A stretch of DNA of 64,000 nucleotides from contig JAFEBL010000007.1 in NCBI GenBank assembly GCA_018242665.1, positions 186,001-250,000 on the forward strand. The letters run 5' to 3'. The position numbers and the translations under genes were made by a program. Source of the DNA: Nitrospira sp. (GTDB taxonomy: Bacteria > Nitrospirota > Nitrospiria > Nitrospirales > Nitrospiraceae). This document shows, in pieces, positions 17,661 to 26,285 of the stretch (its first letter is position 1; every line of letters starts with the position of its first letter). The notes under the pieces were generated by a model. It was not told where the DNA came from and did not search any database. It saw only the letters and a program-made list of their open reading frames with translations.

Positions 17661-20096
17661 ATGAGTAAATCGTACGATCCCCAAACTCTTGAGTCGAAGT
17701 GGCAGGCCTATTGGGAGACGCATCGTCCGTTTCGAGCGTCGGATGATCCCTCAAAGCCGAAGTTTTATTGTCTCGATATGTTTCCGTATCCCTCCGGGTC
17801 CGGTCTGCATGTCGGGCATTTGGAAGGGTACACCGCCACCGACATCGTGTCCCGATATAAACGGATGCGTGGCTTCAATGTCTTGCATCCCATGGGTTGG
17901 GACGCATTCGGGCTGCCGGCCGAGCAGTATGCCGTGAAAACCGGGGTTCATCCGGCCATCACCACGGCGCAAAATATCGCGACCTTCAAGCGGCAAATGA
18001 AACGTGCAGGTCTCTCCTACGACTGGGAGCGCGAACTCAGCACGACCGATCAGGATTACTACCGCTGGACTCAGTGGATCTTCCTGAAGCTGTTCGAGCG
18101 TGGCTTGGCCTATGTGGCCGAGGTCCCGGTCAATTGGTGCCCGGCGTTGGGAACGGTGCTGGCCAATGAGGAAATCGTCGACGGGAAAAGCGAGGTCGGC
18201 GGTTTCGATGTGATTCGCAAGCCGATGCGGCAATGGGTGCTGAAAATCACCGCCTACGCGGAGCGGCTGCTGGAAGATCTCAGTCTCGTGGAGTGGCCGG
18301 CCAGTACCCTGGAAATGCAAAAGAATTGGATTGGTCGCTCAATCGGCGCGGAAGTGGACTTCGCCCTCGCTGGCGCGCCGGGGAATCTTCGCGTCTTCAC
18401 CACCCGCCCCGATACGCTCTTCGGCGCGACCTATATGGTACTGGCTCCTGAACATCCGCTGGTCGATGTGGTGACGGCTCCCTCGCAACGCGCGCAGGTC
18501 ATGGAATACCGCGAGGCGGCGGCGCGCAAGAGCGATTTGCAGCGTCAGGAATTGGAGAAGGTGAAGAGCGGTGTCTTTACCGGCGGGTATGCGATCAATC
18601 CCGTCAACCAGGAACGCCTGCCGATCTGGATCGCCGACTATGTGCTGATGAGTTATGGCACCGGCGCCATTATGGCCGTGCCGGCCCATGATGAGCGCGA
18701 TTGGGCGTTCGCCACGCAGTATCACCTGCCGATTCGTGAAGTGATTGAAGGCGGACAGGTTGAGAAGGCAGCGTTCGTCGACACGGACCGCGGCCGTGTC
18801 ATCAACTCGGCCACACCAGACGGGTCTTGCTCACTCAACGGGCTCTTGCCCAGCGACGCGATTCCCAAAATGACGACCTGGCTCGAAACCGTCGGGAAAG
18901 GCAAAAAAACCATCAATTATAAACTTCGGGACTGGCTGTTCGCCCGGCAACGCTACTGGGGCGAGCCGTTTCCGATTGTGTGGGTTGACGGTGAACCCCG
19001 GCCCTTGCCGGAAGAGCAGTTGCCGCTGCCGTTGCCTGAGACGAAGAACTTCAAGCCGTCCGGGAGTGGCGAAAGCCCATTGGCGAATCTTGAAGACTGG
19101 TTGAACGCCACGGACCCTGCCACTGGTAAGGCGGCGCGCCGCGAGACGAACACCATGCCGCAGTGGGCCGGCTCCTGCTGGTATTACCTGCGGTTCATCG
19201 ACCCGAAGAACTCCCGGCAGATGGTCGATCCGGTGAAAGAGCAGTACTGGATGCCGGTGGATCTCTACATCGGCGGCAGTGAACATGCGGTCTTGCATCT
19301 GCTGTACAGCCGGTTCTGGCACAAGGTCCTGTTCGATGCGGGCGTGGTCAGTACGCCGGAACCCTTCAAGAAGTTGGTCCATCAGGGGATCGTGCTGGGC
19401 GAAGACAATCAGAAGATGTCCAAATCACGCGGCAACGTGGTGAATCCGGACGACATGATTGACCAGTTCGGCGCCGATGCGGTGCGCCTCTATGAAATGT
19501 TCATGGGGCCGCTGGAATCCATGAAGCCGTGGAGCACGCGGGGCGTCGAAGGTATTACACGATTCCTGGATCGTGTCTGGCGGCTGGTGGTCGGCGAAGA
19601 TGGCGCACTCAGCGCCGCGGTCGCGGGGGCGTCGCCCACGCTCGAGCAACAGCGGTTGCTGCACTGCACGATCAAGAAGGTCACCGAAGATATTGAGGCT
19701 TTGCGATTCAACACAGCTATTTCACAGATGATGGTGTTTACCAACGAAATGACCAAGCTCGAACAGCGGCCCCGGCAGTTGCTGGAGCCCTTTGTGCTTC
19801 TGCTATCGCCCTTTGCTCCCCATCTCAGCGAAGAGCTCTGGGAGAGGCTGGGACATCCTCCCAGCGCCGGTCAGCAACCCTGGCCTGAGTTCGACCCGGC
19901 CCTGGTCGTCAGCGACCGGTTGACCATTCCGATTCAGGTCAACGGCAAACTCCGCGGTAAATTGGAGGTGAGTGCCGGCGCGTCTCGCGATGAGCTGGAG
20001 CCTCTGGCCAAGCAGGAAATTGCGGAGTGGCTGCAGGGGAAGGAGCCGAAGAAGGTGATCTACGTCGAGAAGAAGCTGATCAACTTTGTGGTGTGA
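17661..20096 (+). CDS. leuS: Leucyl-tRNA synthetase
   Basis: An 811-residue class Ia aminoacyl-tRNA synthetase that charges tRNA-Leu. Leucine-specific signatures are [17 protein letters not shown] at the N-terminus, [13 protein letters not shown] (HIGH motif as HVGH, residues 50-53), the CP1 editing domain with [21 protein letters not shown] and [15 protein letters not shown] (residues about 240-400), [15 protein letters not shown], and KMSKSRGN (KMSKS at 585-589). The C-terminal anticodon-binding domain ends in [13 protein letters not shown]. The start is the ATG fitting the family N-terminus; the open frame extends upstream without support. It leads a run with lptE (4 bases later) and holA, a gene order seen in several deep-branching diderm groups. 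Confidence 0.97.
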   Translation: MSKSYDPQTLESKWQAYWETHRPFRASDDPSKPKFYCLDMFPYPSGSGLHVGHLEGYTATDIVSRYKRMRGFNVLHPMGWDAFGLPAEQYAVKTGVHPAITTAQNIATFKRQMKRAGLSYDWERELSTTDQDYYRWTQWIFLKLFERGLAYVAEVPVNWCPALGTVLANEEIVDGKSEVGGFDVIRKPMRQWVLKITAYAERLLEDLSLVEWPASTLEMQKNWIGRSIGAEVDFALAGAPGNLRVFTTRPDTLFGATYMVLAPEHPLVDVVTAPSQRAQVMEYREAAARKSDLQRQELEKVKSGVFTGGYAINPVNQERLPIWIADYVLMSYGTGAIMAVPAHDERDWAFATQYHLPIREVIEGGQVEKAAFVDTDRGRVINSATPDGSCSLNGLLPSDAIPKMTTWLETVGKGKKTINYKLRDWLFARQRYWGEPFPIVWVDGEPRPLPEEQLPLPLPETKNFKPSGSGESPLANLEDWLNATDPATGKAARRETNTMPQWAGSCWYYLRFIDPKNSRQMVDPVKEQYWMPVDLYIGGSEHAVLHLLYSRFWHKVLFDAGVVSTPEPFKKLVHQGIVLGEDNQKMSKSRGNVVNPDDMIDQFGADAVRLYEMFMGPLESMKPWSTRGVEGITRFLDRVWRLVVGEDGALSAAVAGASPTLEQQRLLHCTIKKVTEDIEALRFNTAISQMMVFTNEMTKLEQRPRQLLEPFVLLLSPFAPHLSEELWERLGHPPSAGQQPWPEFDPALVVSDRLTIPIQVNGKLRGKLEVSAGASRDELEPLAKQEIAEWLQGKEPKKVIYVEKKLINFVV

Positions 20097-20100
20097 CGCC

Positions 20101-20736
20101 ATGCGCCGGTCCCTTTTACTGCTGGTCTTGTGCCTGTGCGTGATAAATCTCGCCGCCTGCGGGTACCAGTTTCGGGTGCAAGGTGCCGGTCCGACGGTCG
20201 GTGGCGCGCCGGAGACCACTACCAAGCGGACGCAGACTCCACGGCTGGCCATTCTTCCCATCTACAACACCACGTACGAGCCGAATTTTGAGATCAAACT
20301 CGCCAACTATCTGCGTCGGGAATTTTCTGCGGGGGCAGGGGCGGAGATTGTCGGCCCGTCGGCTGGAGCCGACCTGTTCTTGTCGGGGCAGATCATGCAA
20401 ATTCTTCTGCCGACCCTGAGTTTCGATCAAACCACGACATTTGAAAGCCGGGTGGAAATGCTGGTGAGTGTGAAGATCGAGGATGCGAAGACCAAGCGTG
20501 TGGTCTGGTCGCAGGTTGCCAAGGGCACCTCGGAGTTTTTCCTCACCCAGGACCTGCAATTCAACCGCGTGCTGCAGAATCGCGCATTGGAGCAGGCCGG
20601 GCGGTTTGTGGCGGAGGATCTTGCATCCCGCTTCTTGCTGTTTTTGGATGCGGGTGAATTGGACAAGGTGTTGAAGCGTCCGGTGAAGGCGGAGGCCGGT
20701 CAGGGCACCCAGCCACAGCCTGAGTCGGCGCGATAG
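20101..20736 (+). CDS. lptE: LPS-assembly lipoprotein LptE
   Basis: A 211-residue lipoprotein, signal peptide ending INLAAC with the lipidated Cys at residue 20, followed by the GYQFR start of mature LptE proteins. The body has LAILPIYNTTYEPNFEIKLANYLRREF and a beta-rich stretch typical of the LptE/RlpB family, which plugs the LptD barrel and delivers lipopolysaccharide to the outer leaflet. Its place between leuS and holA matches the conserved context of lptE in Gram-negative bacteria, which supports the call. It starts 4 bases after leuS, so it is translationally or transcriptionally tied to it. Confidence 0.9.
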   Translation: MRRSLLLLVLCLCVINLAACGYQFRVQGAGPTVGGAPETTTKRTQTPRLAILPIYNTTYEPNFEIKLANYLRREFSAGAGAEIVGPSAGADLFLSGQIMQILLPTLSFDQTTTFESRVEMLVSVKIEDAKTKRVVWSQVAKGTSEFFLTQDLQFNRVLQNRALEQAGRFVAEDLASRFLLFLDAGELDKVLKRPVKAEAGQGTQPQPESAR

Positions 20737-20758
20737 GAATACGGAAAGGCTGTCGCGG

Positions 20759-21871
20759 ATGAGTGCGTCGGTCACGAGTCTGGAATTGCCTCAGGCGCTT
20801 GCGCGGAGCGGGGTCGGGCCGCTGTATGCGGTGGTCGGCGAGGAGGATTATCTCCGCGATCAATCCGTGGCCGTGCTGCGCGCTGCTGCTCTGGGTTCAG
20901 CCTCGGACAGTGGATTCAACTATGACATCTTTCACGGCGACGATGCGGCGGTTGAGGACGTCTTGGCCTGCGCGGCGGAGATTCCGGTGTTTGCCGAGCG
21001 GCGTGTCGTGGTCTACAAGACGGTGGAGAAGCTCCCGGCGCGGGAAGGGGAAAAGCTGCTGTCGTATTTCTCGGTTCCGAACGACACGACGACGTTGATC
21101 GTGGTGGCGGTGAAGCTGGATGGGCGGCTCAAGTGGACGCAGGCGCTAACGAAGCAGGCGGTGTCGGTCAATTGCGCTCCGTTGCGCGAGGCCCAGCTCT
21201 CGACATGGATTCGCCAGGAAGCGGCAGCCTTGGGCGTACGCCTTCAGGATGACGCACTCCAGTTACTCAAAGAGGTCGGCAGCGAATCGCTCTACGCGGT
21301 GAAGCGGGAATTGGAGAAGCTGGCTGCGTATGTGCCGTCCGAGCGAAGTGTCCAGTCAGCGGAGGTGGAGGCGTTACGGGGAACTGAGCCGGGGGCCTCG
21401 GTGTTTGATCTGTTGAATGCCATTGGCGCCCATGATCATGGCCGCGCCATGCGGATTCTGGCGCGCAATGTCGAGAACGGTGAGGCACCGCTGCGCATTC
21501 TCGGGGCCTTGGTTTGGCAGTATCGGCGACTGTGGAAATTGAAAGAGCAGATGAAATCGGGAGGACGGGAAGGCGAGGCGGCACGCACGTTCCGGATGGA
21601 CCCTTCGCGGGTCCGTGGCTTCTTTGCTCAATTTCCCGACACCCAGCTGACGCAGGCGTTTCAGTGGTTCCTGGAAACGGACTCAAAGCTGAAAGGCGGG
21701 AGCGGGAGCAGCCCTGTTCGTGTGATGGAAGACCTGTTGTTCCGATTGTGCGGACTCCCTGCGAACCCGGCAGCAGCGGTGGGGCGGAAACAATCAGTGC
21801 CACCGGCCCCGCGCCCGTCGGGTTCGAGACCGGTGTCGAATGTCAGAACCGTTACGACGCGGAAGCGGTGA
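20759..21871 (+). CDS. holA: DNA polymerase III delta subunit
   Basis: A 370-residue HolA, the clamp-loader delta subunit that opens the beta clamp. Recognisable features are the N-terminal LYAVVGEEDYLRDQSV, FAERRVVVYKTVEKLP, the AAA-like segment AAALGVRLQDDALQLLKEVGSESLYAVKRELEKLAAY and the C-terminal collar region with ALVWQYRRLWKLKEQ. It begins 22 bases after lptE, in the widespread leuS-lptE-holA order. The last 20 bases overlap the convergent rpsT gene, and its C-terminal tail is rich in Pro, Ser, Arg and Lys, unlike the compact family core, as though the stop has drifted into the neighbour. Confidence 0.92.
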   Translation: MSASVTSLELPQALARSGVGPLYAVVGEEDYLRDQSVAVLRAAALGSASDSGFNYDIFHGDDAAVEDVLACAAEIPVFAERRVVVYKTVEKLPAREGEKLLSYFSVPNDTTTLIVVAVKLDGRLKWTQALTKQAVSVNCAPLREAQLSTWIRQEAAALGVRLQDDALQLLKEVGSESLYAVKRELEKLAAYVPSERSVQSAEVEALRGTEPGASVFDLLNAIGAHDHGRAMRILARNVENGEAPLRILGALVWQYRRLWKLKEQMKSGGREGEAARTFRMDPSRVRGFFAQFPDTQLTQAFQWFLETDSKLKGGSGSSPVRVMEDLLFRLCGLPANPAAAVGRKQSVPPAPRPSGSRPVSNVRTVTTRKR

Positions 21872-22130
21872 GTGCGTTCACGCGAACAGCGAGCCGGGAT
21901 ACACGGCGTGAGGCTGTGTTGGGCTTGAGGACACCTTTGGTGACCGCTTTGCCCAGAGCTGCCGTTGCATCACGCAAGGTCGCCTTGGCTTCTTCAGGCT
22001 TCTTAGCCGCGATCGCATCCTGCACCTTGCGGAGAATGCTCCGGACGGAGCTGAGGGTGGCGCGATTGCGCAACCGGCGCTTCTCGGACTGACGGGCACG
22101 TCGAATCGTGGATTTGTGGACAACAGGCAT
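21852..22130 (-). CDS. rpsT: 30S ribosomal protein S20
   Basis: A 92-residue, strongly basic, all-helical protein with the S20 pattern: HKSTIRRARQSEKRRLRNRA at the N-terminus, then VRSILRKVQDAIAAKKPEEAKATLRDATAALGKAV and GVLKPNTASRRVSRLAVRVNAL. S20 binds 16S rRNA early in 30S assembly. Facing holA, whose last codons overlap the end of this gene by 20 bases, is a common position for rpsT. The opposing orientation with overlap means the two 3' ends must be transcribed through each other. Confidence 0.95.
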   Translation of the reverse strand: MPVVHKSTIRRARQSEKRRLRNRATLSSVRSILRKVQDAIAAKKPEEAKATLRDATAALGKAVTKGVLKPNTASRRVSRLAVRVNALTASAS

Positions 22131-22256
22131 ACGGAGTCTCCTACGTTCAAAGCTTGAACTTGTAACACAGGGAGAGAAGGTAGGTCAAGAACAGTGAACG
22201 ATGAAAAGGAGTCAGCCGGGGTGCAGGGGGATTCTCCTGATGGCCGTGGCGTCGCT

Positions 22257-22976
22257 ATGAAGACGCGAATTGATGCTCGAGACCGATTGATGGTGGCATT
22301 GGATGTTCCGTCGGCTGCTGAAGCCGAGCGCCTGGTCGATCGGATGGGAGACCAGGTGCGGGTGGTGAAAGTGGGGTTGGAGCTCTACACGGTGGCGGGG
22401 CCCGACATCGTACGGACACTCGTGGATCGTGGGAAGGCTGTCTTTCTTGACCTCAAATTTCTTGATATTGACGAGACCGTCCGGCGTGCGACGGCCAGGG
22501 TTGCGGCCATGGGAGCCACCTTTTTGACCGTTCATGCGCATCGCAAGGCGTTGCGAGCCGCCGTGCAAGGGCGGGGGCAGTCTGCTCTCAAACTGCTCGC
22601 GGTGACCGTCTTGACCAACTTCGATGGAGAAGATTTGCGGGACATGGGTATTGAACGGAGCGTCAGGGATCTGGTGACGGCCCGAGCGCAACTGGCGGCG
22701 GACGTGGGCTGCGATGGCGTCGTTGCGTCCGGAGAGGAGCCCGAGGCGATTCGTGCCATGGTGGGACCGGACCTGCTCATCGTGACGCCGGGTGTCAGAC
22801 CGGCGGGGAAAGGAACCGACGACCATGCCCGAGCGACGACTCCCACGCAGACCATTGGCGCCGGGGCGGATTATTTGGTGATTGGCCGACCCATACGCGA
22901 TGCAGAAGATCCGGCGGTCGCGGCGGCGGCGATTTTAGCTGAAATGCAGGCGGCGTTCGATCGGCGGCTTCGATAG
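22257..22976 (+). CDS. pyrF: Orotidine-5'-phosphate decarboxylase
   Basis: A 239-residue OMP decarboxylase, last step of UMP synthesis. Visible: RLMVALDVPS, VKVGLEL (catalytic Lys), the K-D-x-K-x-x-D motif as DLKFLDID, TVHAH, VTVLTNFD, the GVVASG phosphate loop region and VTPGVRPAG with the C-terminal GADYLVIGRPI. In the active-site motif the usual His of DLKFHDI is Leu here; the catalytic Lys/Asp residues are intact. The start at 22257 gives the family N-terminus MKTRIDARDR but lacks a Shine-Dalgarno sequence; a GTG at 22194, 21 codons upstream, is the alternative. Confidence 0.92.
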   Translation: MKTRIDARDRLMVALDVPSAAEAERLVDRMGDQVRVVKVGLELYTVAGPDIVRTLVDRGKAVFLDLKFLDIDETVRRATARVAAMGATFLTVHAHRKALRAAVQGRGQSALKLLAVTVLTNFDGEDLRDMGIERSVRDLVTARAQLAADVGCDGVVASGEEPEAIRAMVGPDLLIVTPGVRPAGKGTDDHARATTPTQTIGAGADYLVIGRPIRDAEDPAVAAAAILAEMQAAFDRRLR

Positions 22977-23048
22977 CGCAGAGACTCTCCTTGCATGTGA
23001 GTGATGATTCCGGTCCATGGGCTCTCTTCGCCGTCGCTGGGAGGGCGG

Positions 23049-23078
23049 TTGCGACTGTTCTTCGTGGTTTGTTAAGAT
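23049..23078 (+). promoter_or_regulatory. Candidate sigma-70 promoter for tRNA-His
   Basis: TTGCGA (23049-23054) and TAAGAT (23073-23078) are separated by 18 bases, and the second lies 24 bases before the mature 5' end of tRNA-His. Both hexamers match the consensus at four or more positions. Confidence 0.4.
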
Positions 23079-23102
23079 GCGCGTTCTCTGTGGGTCGAGC
23101 GT

Positions 23103-23180
23103 GGTGGGTGTAGCTCAGCTGGTTAGAGCGCCGGATTGTGGATCCGGAGGTCGCGGGTTCGAAACCCGTCACTCACCCCA
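23103..23180 (+). tRNA. tRNA-His (anticodon GTG)
   Basis: The sequence folds into a standard cloverleaf: acceptor stem GTGGGTG (23104-23110) with CACTCAC, D-arm GCTCAGCTGGTTAGAGC, anticodon stem CCGGA/TCCGG with anticodon GTG at 23138-23140, and T-arm GCGGGTTCGAAACCCGT. The 3' CCA is encoded. The extra G at 23103 faces discriminator C, giving the G-1:C73 pair specific to histidine tRNAs, which histidyl-tRNA synthetase requires. A PilZ gene begins 35 bases downstream with no terminator between. Confidence 0.97.
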
Positions 23181-23214
23181 ACCTTGTGGCCCGATTCGCC
23201 GGACGAGTACTGTG

Positions 23215-23589
23215 ATGACGGGTAGCAATAAACACCTGGCTCCGCTGGCTCCTTCTCGCCCCCCGGTTGCTGTCGGCACTCGATTTCAGGTGCGGTCGTT
23301 TCGTCGGTTTCCTATCCAGTGTTCCATCTACTACTCCTGTGACCAATTTCACGGCAGCGGCATGGCCTGGAATCTGTCGCTTACTGGGTGGCGGGTTGAC
23401 GGGACGCACCCCGTTGAACCGGGGATGCTCGTCACGTTCTGTATCTTCCTTCCCGATCAGCACTCGACCGTCTTTGTCGAGCGCGCGATCGTGCGCTGGT
23501 CCCGGGGCCAGGAATTCGGCATTGAAGTGGAGTCCATCAAAGCCGATGAACGGGCCAGACTCGAACAGTTTGTGACGGCACTCATCTAG
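23215..23589 (+). CDS. PilZ-domain protein 1
   Basis: A 124-residue single-domain protein. After a short Pro-rich lead come VRSFRRFPIQCSIYYSC, then NLSLTGWRVDGTHPVEPGM, LPDQHSTVFVERAIVRW and FGIEVESI, the strand order of PilZ domains, which bind cyclic di-GMP. The Arg-rich RSFRRFP corresponds to the RxxxR loop and NLSLTGWR to the (D/N)xSxxG motif, so ligand binding is plausible. Start chosen at the ATG after the tRNA; the longer frame runs through tRNA-His. It is the first of three tandem PilZ-like genes. Confidence 0.82.
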   Translation: MTGSNKHLAPLAPSRPPVAVGTRFQVRSFRRFPIQCSIYYSCDQFHGSGMAWNLSLTGWRVDGTHPVEPGMLVTFCIFLPDQHSTVFVERAIVRWSRGQEFGIEVESIKADERARLEQFVTALI

Positions 23590-23729
23590 TTCTGCTTCCG
23601 CCGCTCGCGCCAATCGAACGGGTTCCCGGTGTGGGGAACGAGAATCTCCTTGGTCAATTCCTGCAAGTTGAGTAGACTTGGTTGTGGCTGAGGACCCTCT
23701 TCGCTCGGATCAACCTTTTGCGCAACACC

Positions 23730-24071
23730 ATGGCCAAATCACACACTTCTCGCTCCCATTCACGCGTTCCTGTCAGCTGCTTTCTCTATTACCTCGGTGA
23801 TGGGCTGGTCGGAACCGGCAAGGTCTGTGATCTGTCCGTGAAGGGTTGGCGCATCGAGGGGGATAAGCCGGTTACCGTCGGGATGAAACTCACGTTGCGG
23901 GTCTTTTTGCCCGATCAACCCAAGGCCATCGATGTCGAGGGTGTCACCGTGCAGTGGGTGAGGGATCGGGTATTCGGCCTCGAAACCGTGAGAATGAACG
24001 CCAGCGCGGAAGCGCGCATCCACAGGTTTGTGGAGTCGGTGCTCTCGTCGGAATCCCCCCGCGTCGCCTGA
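23730..24071 (+). CDS. PilZ-domain protein 2
   Basis: A 113-residue single-domain protein with SRSHSRVPVSCFLYYLGDGLVGTG, DLSVKGWRIEGDKPVTVGM, VFLPDQPKAIDVEGVTVQWV and FGLETVRM. It is clearly paralogous to its upstream neighbour (shared PDQ..V..VQW and GW(R)x(D/E)G stretches). The RxxxR loop is represented only by SHSRVPV, one Arg short of the canonical pair, while DLSVKGW keeps the (D/N)xSxxG motif, so c-di-GMP affinity may be lower. The ATG at 23730 is preferred to an upstream TTG/ATG because it gives the paralogous start; no strong ribosome-binding site is visible. Confidence 0.8.
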   Translation: MAKSHTSRSHSRVPVSCFLYYLGDGLVGTGKVCDLSVKGWRIEGDKPVTVGMKLTLRVFLPDQPKAIDVEGVTVQWVRDRVFGLETVRMNASAEARIHRFVESVLSSESPRVA

Positions 24072-24227
24072 TTAAGGGCGCGGCCCCTCCTGTTCATTCA
24101 GCCCTGCGACCTTTCCGCAACGGTTCGTTGCCCACGCAGATGGCGCTCAACCATCCCCCCACTTTCGGGGACTATCCTGCAATCTGTTGTTTTTCATATT
24201 CTGCCGAAGCGTTTGCGTGGAGGCATG

Positions 24228-24593
24228 ATGGAACAACAGAATCGCCCGCGGTTTATCGTCGAGTGTACCGGATCGCGTTCCGAGGACGGCCTGCTGGTCT
24301 GGAATGGCCGGATGCTGGACCTCTCAATTCCAGGCTGGTCGCGGACCGGGCTCAAGGGATTGCAAGCCGGAGATCTTCTCCAGCTGCATCTTCATCTTCC
24401 CGGCCAGCCGAAGCCGCTGTCTGTCAGACTGGCGACCATTCGGTGGGCGAATGATTCCCGGTTAGGGGTCGATCCCATTCTCATGGATGCGGACGATCAA
24501 CTCCGTCTGAACGACTTTGTCAGTGCGCATGTTCCGTTGCCGTCATTCAATAGCGATCGACATGAACAAATTGTCATTGCGGATGCGGGATAA
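24228..24593 (+). CDS. PilZ-like protein 3 (divergent)
   Basis: A 121-residue protein aligned with the two genes before it: RPRFIVECTGSRSEDGLLVWNGRMLDLSIPGWSRTGLKGLQAGD, then HLPGQPKPLSVRLATIRWAND and LGVDPILMDADDQLRLNDFV. The (D/N)xSxxG motif is DLSIPG, but the N-terminal RxxxR loop is only RPRF, so binding of c-di-GMP is doubtful. GGAGG ends 4 bases before the ATG used; an adjacent ATG three bases earlier is possible. It completes the tandem PilZ trio behind tRNA-His. Confidence 0.75.
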   Translation: MEQQNRPRFIVECTGSRSEDGLLVWNGRMLDLSIPGWSRTGLKGLQAGDLLQLHLHLPGQPKPLSVRLATIRWANDSRLGVDPILMDADDQLRLNDFVSAHVPLPSFNSDRHEQIVIADAG

Positions 24594-24911
24594 TCGCGTC
24601 AGCCCATCCCGACGGATTTCACGTATTCCCCGCCCCTGTTCGGGTTTCTCGCTCTCACCATCCTCCAGGCATGAAGGCATCACGTCGCTGTGTTCGTGCC
24701 GACGCGCCACGTAGAACAACGGAGCCCAGGGAGCCGGACCGTCCGGTCGTGTTCCTTGCTGGCAGGGTAGTTCGTTGGCGACCGATATTGCCGCCGATTG
24801 CTTGACATCGTTAGGTAAGATGGTGTCTCTTAGCTGAGAGACATTCGTACAGACACCTGCCTTTCGCCGGCTCATTCGGTCAAGTCCTAACAGTGTCCCA
24901 AGGGCGGAGGC
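24594..24911. other. 318-base intergenic region upstream of the glycosyltransferase
   Basis: No gene is supported here. It holds a TTGACA hexamer at 24802 and a near-perfect dyad at 24824-24843 (separate entry), and a long mid-section in which I see no conserved signal. Confidence 0.5.
24802..24843 (+). promoter_or_regulatory. TTGACA plus operator-like dyad before the glycosyltransferase
   Basis: TTGACA at 24802-24807 is followed 16 bases later by the dyad TGTCTCT (24824-24830)-TAGCTG-AGAGACA (24837-24843); treated as a 20-base palindrome, 9 of 10 positions pair. The dyad occupies the place of the -10 region, where a repressor or activator would act. A clear -10 hexamer is not visible. The glycosyltransferase gene starts 68 bases downstream. 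Confidence 0.4.
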
Positions 24912-26228
24912 ATGAGAGATACATGTATGACGCCTGGCTCCCATCTTCCCGAGATCGCCCATACCACGCCCCTGACGCCGGAAACAGAAACGCAGGTTGA
25001 GCAATTTGCCCACACGGACATTTTGGTCGGCATTCCCAGCTTCAATAACGTCGAAACCATCGGGCATGTTGTCAAGGCGGTGAGTGCCGGCTTGGCCAAG
25101 TATTTTCCGGATGCACGCGCGGTGCTGGTGAACTCGGACGGCGGGTCCACGGATGGCACACAGCAGGTGGTGGCGCAGGCCGTGGTCGACCTCAAAACGC
25201 TGTTTATCGGCGATCAGCAGAGTTCGCTGCACAAGATTATTACGCCCTATCACGGAATTCCCGGAAAGGGCAGCGCATTCCGGACGATCTTTGAAATCGC
25301 GCGTCGTTTGAAGGCCAAGGCTTGTGCCGTCGTGGATTCCGACTTGCGCAGCATCACGCCAGAGTGGATTGAACTGCTGGTGAATCCGGTGTTTGAACAG
25401 GGGTTTGACTATGTCGCGCCCTACTACTTGCGGCACAAGTACGACGGGACCATTACCAACAGCATCGTCTATCCGTTGACGCGCACGCTCTACGGCCACC
25501 GGATCAGGCAGCCGATCGGCGGCGACTTCGGGTTTTCCGGTCAACTCGCCCAGCATTATCTGGACAAACATGTGTGGGAATCGGAGGTCGCTAAATTCGG
25601 GATCGACATCTGGATGACGACGGAGGCCATTGCCAGCGGGGCGAGGGTGTGCCAAAGTTTTCTGGGTGCCAAAATCCACAATCCCAAGGATCCGGCCGCC
25701 GACTTGTCGGCCATGCTGGTGCAAGTACTCGGCGCGGTGTTTGCCCTCATGGAAGATCACTATGCGGTCTGGGGCAAGACAGACGGGTCAAACGCGGTGC
25801 CTCTGTTTGGGTTTCAGTACGAAGTCGGGGTAGAGCCGGTGAACGTGAATGTCGATCGCATGATCAGCACGTTCCGTCAGGGGTTGAGTGATTTGGGGAC
25901 GATCTGGGATCAAATTCTCGCTCCAGGGACCAGGCAAAGTCTGCGACTGTTGGGGACCTGTGCCTTGCAGGATTTTCGCATCGCCGATAGCCTGTGGGCG
26001 CGGGTCGTGTATGACGCCGCCGTCGCCTACCGCAATCGAGTGTTGCCGCGTGATCACGTCTTGAAGGCGTTTACGCCGTTATATCTGGGACGGACCGCGT
26101 CGTTTGTGCTGGATACCCAAGGGCTCACATCGAGTGAGGCTGAAGGGCGCATCGAAGCGCTCTGCCAGGCGTTCGAAAAGGATAAGTCGTATCTGGTGGC
26201 GCGCTGGAACGAATCGCATACCAGTTGA
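24912..26228 (+). CDS. Glucosyl-3-phosphoglycerate synthase-like glycosyltransferase
   Basis: A 438-residue GT-A fold glycosyltransferase. It shows DILVGIPSFNN, the nucleotide-binding VLVNSDGGSTDGT, a PGKG motif in YHGIPGKGSAFRTIFEIAR and the DxD metal site DSDLRS, the last two being hallmarks of GpgS-type (GT81) enzymes that transfer glucose from NDP-glucose to 3-phosphoglycerate. An extended C-terminal region of about 150 residues is helical. Two genes on, and on the other strand, sits an MPGP-type phosphatase, which would remove the phosphate to give glucosylglycerate or mannosylglycerate. The sugar cannot be decided from sequence. GGAGG ends one base before the ATG, so an ATG at 24927 is an alternative. 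Confidence 0.78.
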   Translation: MRDTCMTPGSHLPEIAHTTPLTPETETQVEQFAHTDILVGIPSFNNVETIGHVVKAVSAGLAKYFPDARAVLVNSDGGSTDGTQQVVAQAVVDLKTLFIGDQQSSLHKIITPYHGIPGKGSAFRTIFEIARRLKAKACAVVDSDLRSITPEWIELLVNPVFEQGFDYVAPYYLRHKYDGTITNSIVYPLTRTLYGHRIRQPIGGDFGFSGQLAQHYLDKHVWESEVAKFGIDIWMTTEAIASGARVCQSFLGAKIHNPKDPAADLSAMLVQVLGAVFALMEDHYAVWGKTDGSNAVPLFGFQYEVGVEPVNVNVDRMISTFRQGLSDLGTIWDQILAPGTRQSLRLLGTCALQDFRIADSLWARVVYDAAVAYRNRVLPRDHVLKAFTPLYLGRTASFVLDTQGLTSSEAEGRIEALCQAFEKDKSYLVARWNESHTS

Positions 26229-26285
26229 TGGTCGCAATTCCGTCCATCTGAAGGCAGGCTGCAGTCGAGGCCGGAGGAGGGAAGC

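Noticed and set aside
23017-23214. Open frame covering tRNA-His and joined to the first PilZ protein
   Set aside because: The tRNA is certain, and the frame before 23215 has no conserved residues.
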